Source: Actinomycetes bacterium
Lineage (GTDB): Bacteria > Actinomycetota > Thermoleophilia > Solirubrobacterales > 70-9
Length of the DNA stretch: 40,998 nt
Reading direction: 5' to 3'
NCBI GenBank assembly: GCA_023436605.1
Contig: JAEZIQ010000019.1
Coordinates: 1 to 40,998 of the forward strand
Shown piece by piece: positions 30,722-38,386 of the stretch. Positions within the stretch are counted from its first letter, which is position 1. Each line of letters starts with the position of its first letter. The position numbers were made by a program, and so were the translations under genes. The notes beneath the pieces are model-generated. The model was not told the DNA's origin. It saw nothing but the letters and a program-made list of their open reading frames with translations, and ran no database searches.

Positions 30722-31708
30722 ATGCGCGTGAAGAAATGGCGCTACCTGCTTTTGGTTGCGCTGCTGGCGATGGCCCTCGGCCTGGTCGCCTGCGGATCGG
30801 ACGATGATTCGAGCGATGGCGGTTCGGAGGGAACCACGACCTCGGGCGAGCTGATCGTGGCGAACCCCGACAACGCGGACACCCCGCAGCTGACGATCGG
30901 TTCGAAGAACTTCACCGAGCAGATCGTGCTCGGTGAGATCTACGCCCAGGCTCTCGAAGCCGCCGGCTACAACGTCGATACCGACCTCAACCTGGGTTCG
31001 GAGACGGTCGCCCTCGCGGCGCTGAAGAAGGGAGAGATCTCGGGCTACCCGGAGTACATTTCGACCGCCCTCACCTCCTTCTTCGACACCGCTCCCGAGG
31101 ACGTTCCCGGTGACGTGAACGGCGCCTACGAGCAGGCCAAGACCGACCTTGCCGGCGAGGGGATCGAGGCGCTGCCGCCGACTCCGTTTGCCAGTGCCAA
31201 CGCGGTCGGGCTCCTTACTTCGAAGGCCGAAGAACTCGGTGTCGAAACCGTTTCCGACCTCGAAGGCAAGAGCCAGGACCTGAGCCTCTACGGATCACCG
31301 GAGTGCCGCCAGCGGATCGACTGCCTGCTCGGCCTCCAGGAGAACTACGGGCTTGAGTTCAAGTCGTTCACCCCGGTTGACATCGGGTTGCGGTACGAAG
31401 TCCTCGACAAGGGTCAGGCCGACCTCTCGATCGTGTTCACCACCGACGCCCAGCTCGGCGAAGGTGACAAGTACACGATTCTCGAGGACGACAAGGGTGT
31501 TCTGCCGGCCGGCAACGTGATCTTCCTGACCAAGCAGGAAACGATCGACGCCGCCGGACCGGACTACGCCGAAACGATCGAAATGGTCCAGGAAGGCCTG
31601 ACCGAAAAGGTCATGCAGGAACTCGACGCCCGCGTCGACCTGGACAAGCAGCAGCCCGCCGACGTGGCCCACGACTACCTCGTGGCCAGCGGCTTTATCG
31701 AGGAGTAG
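30722..31708 (+). CDS. Osmoprotectant ABC substrate-binding lipoprotein (OpuCC-like)
   Basis: A 328-residue extracellular binding protein of the glycine betaine/choline (OpuAC) family. The signal peptide ends in the lipobox LGLVAC, with Cys at about 24, followed by a Ser/Asp/Gly-rich linker. The fold opens with LTIGSKNFTEQIVLGEIYAQ, the family's diagnostic segment, then ALKKGEISGYPEYISTAL and, in domain II, LVLDKGQADL-type FTTDAQLGEGDKY. The ligand pocket is not resolvable by eye. A strong ribosome-binding site (AAGGAGAG) is about 10 nt before the ATG. It is the last gene of the transporter set. Confidence 0.93.
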   Translation: MRVKKWRYLLLVALLAMALGLVACGSDDDSSDGGSEGTTTSGELIVANPDNADTPQLTIGSKNFTEQIVLGEIYAQALEAAGYNVDTDLNLGSETVALAALKKGEISGYPEYISTALTSFFDTAPEDVPGDVNGAYEQAKTDLAGEGIEALPPTPFASANAVGLLTSKAEELGVETVSDLEGKSQDLSLYGSPECRQRIDCLLGLQENYGLEFKSFTPVDIGLRYEVLDKGQADLSIVFTTDAQLGEGDKYTILEDDKGVLPAGNVIFLTKQETIDAAGPDYAETIEMVQEGLTEKVMQELDARVDLDKQQPADVAHDYLVASGFIEE

Positions 31709-31722
31709 GGGCGGGTTCCCTT

Positions 31723-33126
31723 CTAACGGCCAATGTGGAAGCCGATCAGCTCCGGGATCCTTGAGATCGCGGAGCTGATCGGTCCCGGTCGCTGCCCGGT
31801 CATGTAAGCCTCTTCCTTGCGGCCGATCGCGTCACGGATCATCGCGCCGCCGAGCCAGCGGAAGGGTTCGGGCGGCACGCTGGTCAGGGCCGAGGCAGGC
31901 TCGATGAAAGCGAGCTCGGAGTACTCGTCCCGGCGGTCGAGGGCCAGCGAGGCGAGGGAGCGTCCGACCATCTGCGAAGGACCGACACCGTTTCCGGTGT
32001 ACCCGAAGGCGGCGAAGGCCCGGCCGGACGGGAGCTCGACCACATGCGGCATGTGAGTGGGCGAGGCATCGATCGGTCCGCCCCAGGCGTACTCGAGCTT
32101 GCGGTCGGCCAGCATCGGGAAGTAACGCTTCAGACCCTCGATCACACCGGCCACGACCTCGGCATCCACCTCGGCCCGACCAAAGCGACGGGAGCCGGCG
32201 GCGATCCGGCCGCCGCCCCAGCCGAAGGCGATCCGGCCGTCCGGCGTGGTGCGGAAGTAGCTGAGCAGCGACCGGCAGTCGCTGATCGCCTCTCCCCCGG
32301 TCCAGCCGAGTTCGTCGATCACGTCCGGGACGGGCTCGGTGATCACCATGTGGCTCGAGGCGAGCGTGACGTTGCTGCGAAGCGGTGAGCCCATCCCGGC
32401 AAGGGTGGGACCGTTGCCAAGAATGATCCGTCCGGCGGTGGCGCGCCCGTTCGGGGTGGTGACTTTGATCTCTGGGCCCCCGTCCTCGATCCGGTTGACC
32501 GGGCTCGACTCGAACAGTTCGACGCCGAGTTGCCGGACCGCGTCGCGGATTCCGAACGCGAGCCGGGCTGGCTGGACGGTGGCCGCCGCCCCGTAGTGAA
32601 CGCCGCCCCGGAAGGCGGGCGAAGCGCAGATCTCCTGGACTTCGGCTGCGGTCAGCTCCCGCGGGCCATCGACAATCCCTGCCGCTCGCATCGCCTTGAG
32701 GTTCTGCTCCCAGGAGTCGTCCCAGACGGGTGCCGTGGATACGTTCAGGTAGCCGGACTTGCGAAACCAGGCGTCGACCCCGTGCTGATCCAGAAACTCT
32801 CCGATCTGGGCGACGGAGCGCTCCGCGGCGCGAGCGAGTTGGAGGGCCGGGAGCTCCCCGTAGCGGGCGACAAGACTGGAAAAGCTGACCCACATCGCGT
32901 CGACGAAGCCGCCGTTTCGTCCGCTCGGTCCGTGCCCGATCCGGTGGGACTCGATCAGACCCACTTTGAGGTCCGGCTCGGCGCTTTTCAGGTGGTAGGC
33001 AGACCAGAGACCGGTGAAGCCGCCGCCGACCACGAGCACGTCGAAGGCATGGTCACCGTCCAGCGCCGGAAACTCCGGTTGGGGCCCTGCCTCGTGGATC
33101 CAGTATCCGGTTGCCTTGTGGATCAC
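31723..33126 (-). CDS. FAD-dependent amine/amino-acid oxidoreductase (DAO family)
   Basis: A 467-residue flavoprotein of the D-amino-acid-oxidase-like family, closest in pattern to gamma-glutamylputrescine oxidase (PuuB). The FAD motif is DVLVVGGGFTGLWSAYHL (29-46), followed by GHGPSGRNGGFV (about 64-75), the PuuB-like variant. The C-terminal FAAFGYTGNGVGPSQM is the second FAD-contact segment. It starts with GTG in a GTGA overlap with the MFS stop, so it is the third gene of a MarR-MFS-oxidase operon. Oxidative deamination of an amine or amino acid is the likely reaction. The MFS neighbour suggests uptake or export of the substrate or product. The polyamine link is only suggestive, given that a pot transporter lies 8 kb away. 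Confidence 0.85.
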   Translation of the reverse strand: MIHKATGYWIHEAGPQPEFPALDGDHAFDVLVVGGGFTGLWSAYHLKSAEPDLKVGLIESHRIGHGPSGRNGGFVDAMWVSFSSLVARYGELPALQLARAAERSVAQIGEFLDQHGVDAWFRKSGYLNVSTAPVWDDSWEQNLKAMRAAGIVDGPRELTAAEVQEICASPAFRGGVHYGAAATVQPARLAFGIRDAVRQLGVELFESSPVNRIEDGGPEIKVTTPNGRATAGRIILGNGPTLAGMGSPLRSNVTLASSHMVITEPVPDVIDELGWTGGEAISDCRSLLSYFRTTPDGRIAFGWGGGRIAAGSRRFGRAEVDAEVVAGVIEGLKRYFPMLADRKLEYAWGGPIDASPTHMPHVVELPSGRAFAAFGYTGNGVGPSQMVGRSLASLALDRRDEYSELAFIEPASALTSVPPEPFRWLGGAMIRDAIGRKEEAYMTGQRPGPISSAISRIPELIGFHIGR

Positions 33127-34364
33127 CCTGGTCGCAGGCTACCGGGGCCGGCGCCTTTCCGGGCGCGATCGCTGATCCACCAGGCGCCGGCGGCCGCGAT
33201 CAGCCCGGAGATCGAAGCCAGGGCGAGCGCGAGCCGGGGGTCGGCGGACTCGGAGATGAAGCCGACCAGCGGTCCACCGATCGGAGTCGTCCCGAGAAAC
33301 ACCACCGAGTAAAGCGCCATGACACGGCCCCGCATTTCCGGTTTCACGGCGAGCTGGATGGTCGAGTTGATCGCGGCGGCAAAGGTGACCGCCGAAGCGC
33401 CGAGCAGGGCCAGGATCGGGATCTCCGACGCCAGGCTGGGCATCAGGGCGGCAGCCATGGCAAGACCACCGAAGGCAAGCGCCGAGCTGGCGATAACCCC
33501 CATTCCGGTCTTGCCGCGCGCTCCGGTCACCAGCGCACCGACTACCGAGCCGGCCCCCATCGCGGACACCAGGACCGCATAGGAGCTGGCGCCACCGTCG
33601 AATGTGAGACGGGCGAGCAGAGGCAGGATCACCTGGAAGTTGAGTCCGAGGGTACCGACGATCGCCATCAGCAGCAGCGGCATCGCCAGCTCGGGAGTGG
33701 CAATCACGTGCCGCACGGCGGCGCGGACCCGCCCCCTCTCCCGGGAGTCGGCCTTGGGGGGTTCGGCCAGCTCCCGACGGCTCATGCCGTGGAGGGCCCA
33801 GATCATGACCAGATAAGTGGCAGCGTTGAGAGCGAAGCAGGGAGCGACCCCGAGCGTCGCGATCAGGATGCCCGCCACGGCCGGACCGGCGACCCTCGCC
33901 GAGTGGACGATCACGCTGTTCAGGCTGACCGCGTTGACAATCCGGTCGGGACCGACCATCTCCATCACGAAAGCCTGGCGGGCCGGATTGTCGATCGCCA
34001 GCAGGCTGCCGCGGATCAGGATCAGTCCGAAGATCATCATCGGCGTCACGACGCCGGTCACGGTTACGATCAGCATCAGGACCGGCGGGATCATCAGCAG
34101 TGCCTGGGTGACAAGCAGCAGGTCCCGTTTGGCGAATCGGTCAGCGAGCGAACCGCCGAGCGCCCCGAAGAGCATGATCGGCAGGAACTGAAGCGCCGTG
34201 GCGATGCCCACCGCGAAACCGGATTCGGTCAGGCTGAGGATCAGCCATACCTCGGCGACGATCTGCATCCAGTTTCCCGAGAGGGAAACGACCTGTCCCT
34301 TGAAGTAGCGGCGGAAGTTCGGGACCGAGAGTGAGTCGAAAGACCGCCGCAGCGCCGCGGTCAA
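33123..34364 (-). CDS. MFS transporter (DHA3/EntS-like)
   Basis: A 413-residue 12-helix major facilitator. The A-loop motif GGSLADRFAKRDLL (about 90-103) is typical. It opens with PNFRRYFKGQVVSLSGNWMQIV, the start pattern of the EntS/DHA3 group. A basic C-terminal tail follows the last helix. It starts with TTG inside a TTGA overlap with the MarR stop, with GGGGAGGA as a ribosome-binding site. Its stop overlaps the oxidase GTG. Export of toxic compounds or siderophore-like molecules is typical of the group; the substrate here is unknown. Confidence 0.9.
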   Translation of the reverse strand: MTAALRRSFDSLSVPNFRRYFKGQVVSLSGNWMQIVAEVWLILSLTESGFAVGIATALQFLPIMLFGALGGSLADRFAKRDLLLVTQALLMIPPVLMLIVTVTGVVTPMMIFGLILIRGSLLAIDNPARQAFVMEMVGPDRIVNAVSLNSVIVHSARVAGPAVAGILIATLGVAPCFALNAATYLVMIWALHGMSRRELAEPPKADSRERGRVRAAVRHVIATPELAMPLLLMAIVGTLGLNFQVILPLLARLTFDGGASSYAVLVSAMGAGSVVGALVTGARGKTGMGVIASSALAFGGLAMAAALMPSLASEIPILALLGASAVTFAAAINSTIQLAVKPEMRGRVMALYSVVFLGTTPIGGPLVGFISESADPRLALALASISGLIAAAGAWWISDRARKGAGPGSLRPG

Positions 34365-34927
34365 GAGTCCTCCCCGATGCCGGGCACCGGGTCGGTCATC
34401 GCCACACCGAACTCGCCGGTGCGGTGGGTTTCAAGGGCCGCGGAAAGGATCTCTGCGGCGCGGGCCAGCGCGTCGGCGTCTTCGGCCGACATTTCTTCGA
34501 TCAGATTGGCCAGCCAGGCGCTCTTGCGGGAGCGGTGTTCGGCCAGGTACTTGTGCCCGGCCAGCGAGAGCGAGATCAGGCTGGAGCGGCGGTCATCCGG
34601 GTCCTGGCTGCGATCGATCAGTCCCGCTTCGGCAAGACGGTTGATCGCGCGGGTCATGGTCGGGCGCTGGACGCCCTCGATCCGGGCCAACTCGCCCGGG
34701 GTCACGACCTGGTTCCGCTCGATCGAGGCCAGGGTGGCGATGACGGTGGGCGAAAGTCCCCCGCCCGCCTCCTGTCTCAAACGCCGAGCGGTCCTGGTTA
34801 TGGCAAGTCGCAGCGCATCGGCTTGCTTTCGCCGGTCGAGCGGCGCATCGATTCGAATCTCTTCTGGGCCATTTGTCTGACGGACTGTCTGGCTGCTCGT
34901 CTGACTGCCTGTAGTTGGCTCTAACAC
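34361..34927 (-). CDS. MarR family transcriptional regulator
   Basis: A 188-residue winged-helix regulator. The helix-turn-helix reads TPGELARIEGVQRPTMTRAINRL and the wing AGLIDRSQDPDDRRSSLISLSL (about residues 76-120). The first 35 residues are disordered, Gln/Thr-rich (TGSQTSSQTVRQT). It starts at GTG 34927 with only a weak ribosome-binding site. It is the first gene of the operon with the MFS and oxidase genes, and a clean sigma70-like promoter with an internal inverted repeat lies about 110 nt upstream (35038-35066). Autoregulation of the operon is therefore likely. Confidence 0.88.
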   Translation of the reverse strand: MLEPTTGSQTSSQTVRQTNGPEEIRIDAPLDRRKQADALRLAITRTARRLRQEAGGGLSPTVIATLASIERNQVVTPGELARIEGVQRPTMTRAINRLAEAGLIDRSQDPDDRRSSLISLSLAGHKYLAEHRSRKSAWLANLIEEMSAEDADALARAAEILSAALETHRTGEFGVAMTDPVPGIGEDS

Positions 34928-35037
34928 TGGTCTGCGTACTTTCTGCTCGATTCCGGGGCTTCAACCTGACGCGTACTCCTGAACGAGAGTCCCGAGCGAC
35001 AGGGAGCCCAGCCGGAAGATCATTTGCTGTGCTAATT

Positions 35038-35066
35038 AGTCTAGTGAATTACTTTTGGTAAGTCAA
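35038..35066 (-). promoter_or_regulatory. Promoter of MarR-MFS-oxidase operon with operator
   Basis: On the minus strand: TTGACT (35066-35061), exactly 17 nt, TAGACT (35043-35038). The spacer contains the inverted repeat TTAC-N5-GTAA (35049-35061), a plausible MarR operator. It gives a 5' leader of about 105 nt before the GTG at 34927. No gene lies between 34928 and 35119. Confidence 0.6.
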
Positions 35067-35119
35067 TCGTCTGGCGATCGCACGGGAAATCGGATGCGGC
35101 TACAGGCTGAGCGGCCCCG

Positions 35120-35914
35120 ATGTCGAATACGGCTTCGATGCCCGACCCCAGCCACCCCAACCATCCCCATGACCCGACCACCGGACTTCCGGAAGAGCCT
35201 AAGCACGAGCACCCGGTGAGAAAGGCCCTCGGGTCCGAGCTGACCGGCGGGGTGATCCCCGACAACGGGGTCGAAGGACCTCGGGCGATCAAGGCCGAGC
35301 GCATCATGAACCCGCCGCTGATGATTGCGGCCGCCCTCACCCTGCCCAGCGTCGCTCTATCCGAGGCGCGGGTCGGTGGCACCCTTGAGACGGTGGCCCA
35401 CATTCTCAACTGGGGCATCTGGATCGCCTTCGCGATCGAGTTCGTGGTCATGCTGGCCCTGGTTCCCGATCGCAAGAAGTACCTGCGCCACCACCCGGTC
35501 GAGATCATCGTCGTCTTCCTGACCCCTCCGATCCTGCCCCCGGGCCTCCAGAGCCTCCGCGTGATCCGCCTGCTCCGCCTCCTTCGCCTGCTCAAGCTGG
35601 CCCAGCTCTCGAACCGGGTCTTCTCGAGCCAGGGCCTCCAGTACGCCGGCCTCCTCACTCTCCTGGCGACAGTGGCAGGCGGCTCGGTGTTCCGCGCCTT
35701 CGAAGCCCGGAACCAGCACATGACCGAGTGGGACGGCATCTACTGGGCCTTCACCGCGATGACCACCCTCGGCTCCGAGTTCACGGCGACCACGATCGGC
35801 GGTCAGGTCACCGCCATCGTCGTCCTTCTGGTCGGAATCTCATTCGTCGCCATGCTCACCGGCGCCATCGCCCAGAGATTCCTCAAGCCTCCCCAGCCCG
35901 AAGACCAACCCTAG
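35120..35914 (+). CDS. Voltage-gated-like ion channel with atypical filter
   Basis: A 264-residue membrane protein of the 6-TM ion-channel superfamily. After about 65 disordered residues come four helices (S1-S4). S4 carries the spaced Arg residues VIRLLRLLRLLKL (148-160). Then come S5, a pore helix (GIYWAFTAMTTLGSEF, 206-221) and S6. Residues 216-220 read TLGSE where potassium channels have TVGYG, so potassium selectivity is doubtful. The Ser-Glu at the filter is closer in character to nonselective or other cation channels; this is inference. The start ATG has no strong ribosome-binding site. It is divergent from the MarR operon and convergent with the NlpC/P60 gene. A two-tier dyad follows the stop. 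Confidence 0.82.
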   Translation: MSNTASMPDPSHPNHPHDPTTGLPEEPKHEHPVRKALGSELTGGVIPDNGVEGPRAIKAERIMNPPLMIAAALTLPSVALSEARVGGTLETVAHILNWGIWIAFAIEFVVMLALVPDRKKYLRHHPVEIIVVFLTPPILPPGLQSLRVIRLLRLLRLLKLAQLSNRVFSSQGLQYAGLLTLLATVAGGSVFRAFEARNQHMTEWDGIYWAFTAMTTLGSEFTATTIGGQVTAIVVLLVGISFVAMLTGAIAQRFLKPPQPEDQP

Positions 35915-35922
35915 GGCCAGAA

Positions 35923-35967
35923 GGTGAAGCAGGTTTCGTACCGGTTCGGTAGCAATCCTGCTTCACC
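35923..35967. terminator. Two-tier dyad between convergent genes
   Basis: Outer arms GGTGAAGCAGG (35923-35933) and CCTGCTTCACC (35957-35967) are perfect over 11 bp. Inside, TACCG (35939-35943) and CGGTA (35947-35951) form a second stem around GTT. It lies 9 nt after the channel stop. No U-tract follows on either strand, so it may be a factor-dependent terminator, an mRNA 3' structure or a repeat element. Confidence 0.45.
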
Positions 35968-36010
35968 GCCCAGGGGCGGGTGGATGCCGGGGGCCGAGAC
36001 GGGCCGCCCG

Positions 36011-36024
36011 GGCCTTTAAAGGCC
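36011..36024. terminator. 14-bp palindrome over the NlpC/P60 stop codon
   Basis: GGCCTTTAAAGGCC is a perfect palindrome that contains the TAA stop of the minus-strand NlpC/P60 gene (36018-36016). It could form a short hairpin at the mRNA 3' end, but it is not a standard terminator. Confidence 0.3.
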
Positions 36025-37242
36025 GGAAGGATGACGGGCGATGAAGGAGGACTCGTCCCCACGGGCGGCATCCGAATGCCAACTGGGGCCGGTGCCGCCG
36101 GTGCCGGAGGTGTCGAGGCGGATGCCGGCGACGGTCATGAAGGCATGGCCTGAGTTGCCGTAGACGGTGATCCAGCTGCCGGTTCCGGGTTCGCCCCACG
36201 TCGTGAGTCCGGTCGAGTCGAGGGGGCTGGAGATCAGGCCGCCTCCGTGGAGGGCGTAGCTGACCGCGCCGGAGCAGTCGTAGCCGGAGGATTCGAAGGA
36301 ACCGTGGCCACCACCCCACACGTAGGGCAGGTCGATGATCGCGTTACCGGCAGCGATCACGTCCTTTACCGCCTGCGGAGCGTCGGATGGCGCTGAAGCG
36401 GTGCCGTCGGCGTTGACCACGGCGACCGATCCGGAGACCGGAGGCGCGGCTCGGGGCGCCGAACTGGAGGCCGGGTCCATGGTCAGGTCCGGCAGCGAGT
36501 CTTCGAGATTGCCGACCTTCGCTTCGAGAGCGTCGATCCTGGACTGGCGGGCGGCACTGGAGGCTTCGAACTCGGCCTTTTGGGCTTCGACGGCGTCACG
36601 CGCTTCCTGCGCTTCCGCGGTTTCGGCGGCGATCTCGTCACGGGCCTTCTGAAGTTTCTTCTCCTTGACCTTCATCTCTTCGACGATGGCTTCGATCTGG
36701 TCGCGGAGATCCTTGACCCGGGTGACCACCGACTCGTTGCGATCCTGGATTGCGTCGGCGTAACCGGCGTTGGAGACGAGCTCACCGAAATCGGATGAGG
36801 CAAGGACCATTTCCTCGATGTCGGGCGAGCCGCTCATGTAAACCGCAACCAGTTGGTCCTCGAGGATCCCGAGGGCGCGGCGAAGCCGGGCCCTGACCTC
36901 AATCAGGTGTTCACGCTGGCGCTTCAGTTCGGCTTCGACCTCGTCGAGTACTGCCTGCTTGGCCGCGAGCTTCGCTTCGAGTTCAGAGGCGCGGGCGCGG
37001 AGACCCGAGAGTTCTCCGATCAGGGCATCGATGCTGCGGTTGTCCTCGGCGACCTGGGCTTTCAGTTCCTCGACCGAACCGTTGATCGAGTCGATCCTGG
37101 CCTGGGTCTGCGCAGCGGTCAGCGCATCGGCCGGTCGGGTCGAAACCGTCAGGGCGATGACGAATGCCGCGAAAAGGATGGCGACGGCAAGGCTGAAGCC
37201 GCGGGTGCGGCCGCTGGGTGTTTGCGGGAGTCTGTTCTGCAT
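36016..37242 (-). CDS. Coiled-coil NlpC/P60 peptidoglycan hydrolase
   Basis: A 408-residue secreted cell-wall hydrolase. A signal segment (FSLAVAILFAAFVIALTVS, 16-34) is followed by a long coiled coil (about 45-250), a Pro/Ala/Ser linker, and a C-terminal NlpC/P60 domain. The catalytic Cys is Cys323 in YDCSGAVSYAL and the His is His366 in GHAFMTVAG. The third residue is less certain (His389 is a candidate). The coiled coil repeats stretches of the M23 protein at 26653-27924 (IQDRNESVVTRVKDLRDQ here), so the two are related by domain exchange on a common scaffold. A nested dyad (37283-37317) lies 40-75 nt upstream of the ATG. Confidence 0.88.
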   Translation of the reverse strand: MQNRLPQTPSGRTRGFSLAVAILFAAFVIALTVSTRPADALTAAQTQARIDSINGSVEELKAQVAEDNRSIDALIGELSGLRARASELEAKLAAKQAVLDEVEAELKRQREHLIEVRARLRRALGILEDQLVAVYMSGSPDIEEMVLASSDFGELVSNAGYADAIQDRNESVVTRVKDLRDQIEAIVEEMKVKEKKLQKARDEIAAETAEAQEARDAVEAQKAEFEASSAARQSRIDALEAKVGNLEDSLPDLTMDPASSSAPRAAPPVSGSVAVVNADGTASAPSDAPQAVKDVIAAGNAIIDLPYVWGGGHGSFESSGYDCSGAVSYALHGGGLISSPLDSTGLTTWGEPGTGSWITVYGNSGHAFMTVAGIRLDTSGTGGTGPSWHSDAARGDESSFIARHPSGL

Positions 37243-37282
37243 AGGGGCTCGCCGGAGAAAACCGTGAAGCGAGCGGAACGGA

Positions 37283-37317
37283 CAAGGTAGCGGCGATATC
37301 GCCGTTGGTCGACCTTG
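37283..37317 (-). promoter_or_regulatory. Nested dyad upstream of the NlpC/P60 gene
   Basis: The 14-bp perfect palindrome CGGCGATATCGCCG (37291-37304) is enclosed by a second perfect inverted repeat, CAAGGT (37283-37288) and ACCTTG (37312-37317). It lies 41-75 nt before the ATG on the minus strand. It may be an operator or a structured 5' leader. Confidence 0.4.
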
Positions 37318-37330
37318 AGCCGGCGAGTGG

Positions 37331-37356
37331 GAAAACCTGTGCAGCTAAAGGTTTTC
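37331..37356 (-). terminator. Hairpin after the LLM oxidoreductase gene
   Basis: GAAAACCT (37331-37338) and AGGTTTTC (37349-37356) are perfect 8-bp arms with a 10-nt loop, ending 4 nt before the end of the LLM gene at 37361. There is no U-tract beyond the arm, so termination is plausible but not certain. Confidence 0.4.
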
Positions 37357-37360
37357 GGCT

Positions 37361-38374
37361 CTACAGCTCGATGTCCGCGACTAGCTCGTAGGAACGGAGC
37401 CGGTCCTTCTGGTCGTAGACCATGGTCGAGATGATCAGTTCGTCGGCGCCGGTGCGTTCGATCAAGTCGGTGAGACCCGCTTTGACCGTCTCGGGACTTC
37501 CGAATATATGGCCCTTGGCGATCGAGGAAACCACCGCCTCTTCACTCGGGGTGAAATCGTGCGAAGCCGCCTCTTCGGGGCTGGGGAAGCGGCCGGGCAT
37601 ACCGCTTCTGAGGCGGGCAAAGGCCAGGCGCGAAGGCCCGGCCAGCCAGCGAGCCTCCTCGTCGGTTTCGGCACAGATCACCCCCACCCCGATCATCACC
37701 CGGGGCTCATCCAGGTACTCGGAGGGCTCGAACCGCGACCGGTAGAGCTGGACCGCAGCGTCGGTATTGCCGGCGCTGAAGTGATGGGCGAAGGAGTAGG
37801 GCATGCCGAGCAGGCCGGCGACCTGGGCCGTGTAGCCACTCGAGCCGAGCAGCCAGATCTCCGGCAGGGACCCCTTTCCGGGTACCGCGGTGATTGCTTG
37901 GTAGGGATGGGCCGAGGGCCACTCGCCGGTGAAGAAGCCGAGCAGTTCGGTCAGCTGGCGGGGCAGGTCTTCGTCGGAAAGTTGGTCAACGCCGCGCCGG
38001 AGCGCGGCTGCGGTGACCTGGTCGGTGCCGGGAGCCCGGCCGATTCCGAGATCGATCCGCCCCGGATGGAGTGACTCGAGGGTGCCGAACTGTTCGGCGA
38101 CGACCAGAGGCTGATGGTTGGGCAGCATCACGCCGCCGGATCCGACCCGGATTCTCTCGCTGGCCGCTGCGAGGTGGGCGATGATCACGGCCGGGGCGGA
38201 ACTGGCGATGCCGACCATGTTGTGGTGCTCAGCCACCCAGTGCCGGTGGTATCCCCAGTTCTCGGCGGCCCGAACCAGTTCGGTCGAGTTCGCCAGAGCG
38301 GTGGCCGGGTCCGATCCTTCTGTGACCGGGACCAGGTCGAGTACGGAAAGCTTCGTTTCGGAAGGAGAGCTCAT
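37361..38374 (-). CDS. LLM class flavin-dependent oxidoreductase (MsnO8/YhbW-like)
   Basis: A 337-residue luciferase-like monooxygenase. The opening LSVLDLVPVTEGSDP, then YHRHWVAEHHNMVGIASSAPAV (about 42-63), IRVGSGGVMLPNHQPLVVAEQFGTLESLHPGRIDLGIGRAPG and the C-terminal FGSPETVKAGL are the signature of the YhbW/MsnO8 group, which usually uses FMN rather than F420. It differs from the two other LLM genes in this window, so they are not recent duplicates. The ATG is 12 nt after the stop of the GH113-like gene, and the order on the minus strand suggests co-transcription. Substrate unknown. Confidence 0.88.
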   Translation of the reverse strand: MSSPSETKLSVLDLVPVTEGSDPATALANSTELVRAAENWGYHRHWVAEHHNMVGIASSAPAVIIAHLAAASERIRVGSGGVMLPNHQPLVVAEQFGTLESLHPGRIDLGIGRAPGTDQVTAAALRRGVDQLSDEDLPRQLTELLGFFTGEWPSAHPYQAITAVPGKGSLPEIWLLGSSGYTAQVAGLLGMPYSFAHHFSAGNTDAAVQLYRSRFEPSEYLDEPRVMIGVGVICAETDEEARWLAGPSRLAFARLRSGMPGRFPSPEEAASHDFTPSEEAVVSSIAKGHIFGSPETVKAGLTDLIERTGADELIISTMVYDQKDRLRSYELVADIEL

Positions 38375-38386
38375 CCCCTGTCCAGA

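Noticed and set aside
33111..34334. A 407-residue plus-strand frame opposite the MFS gene
   Set aside because: The MFS gene on the minus strand has 12 helices and an operon context; this frame is a His/Arg/Gln-rich shadow.
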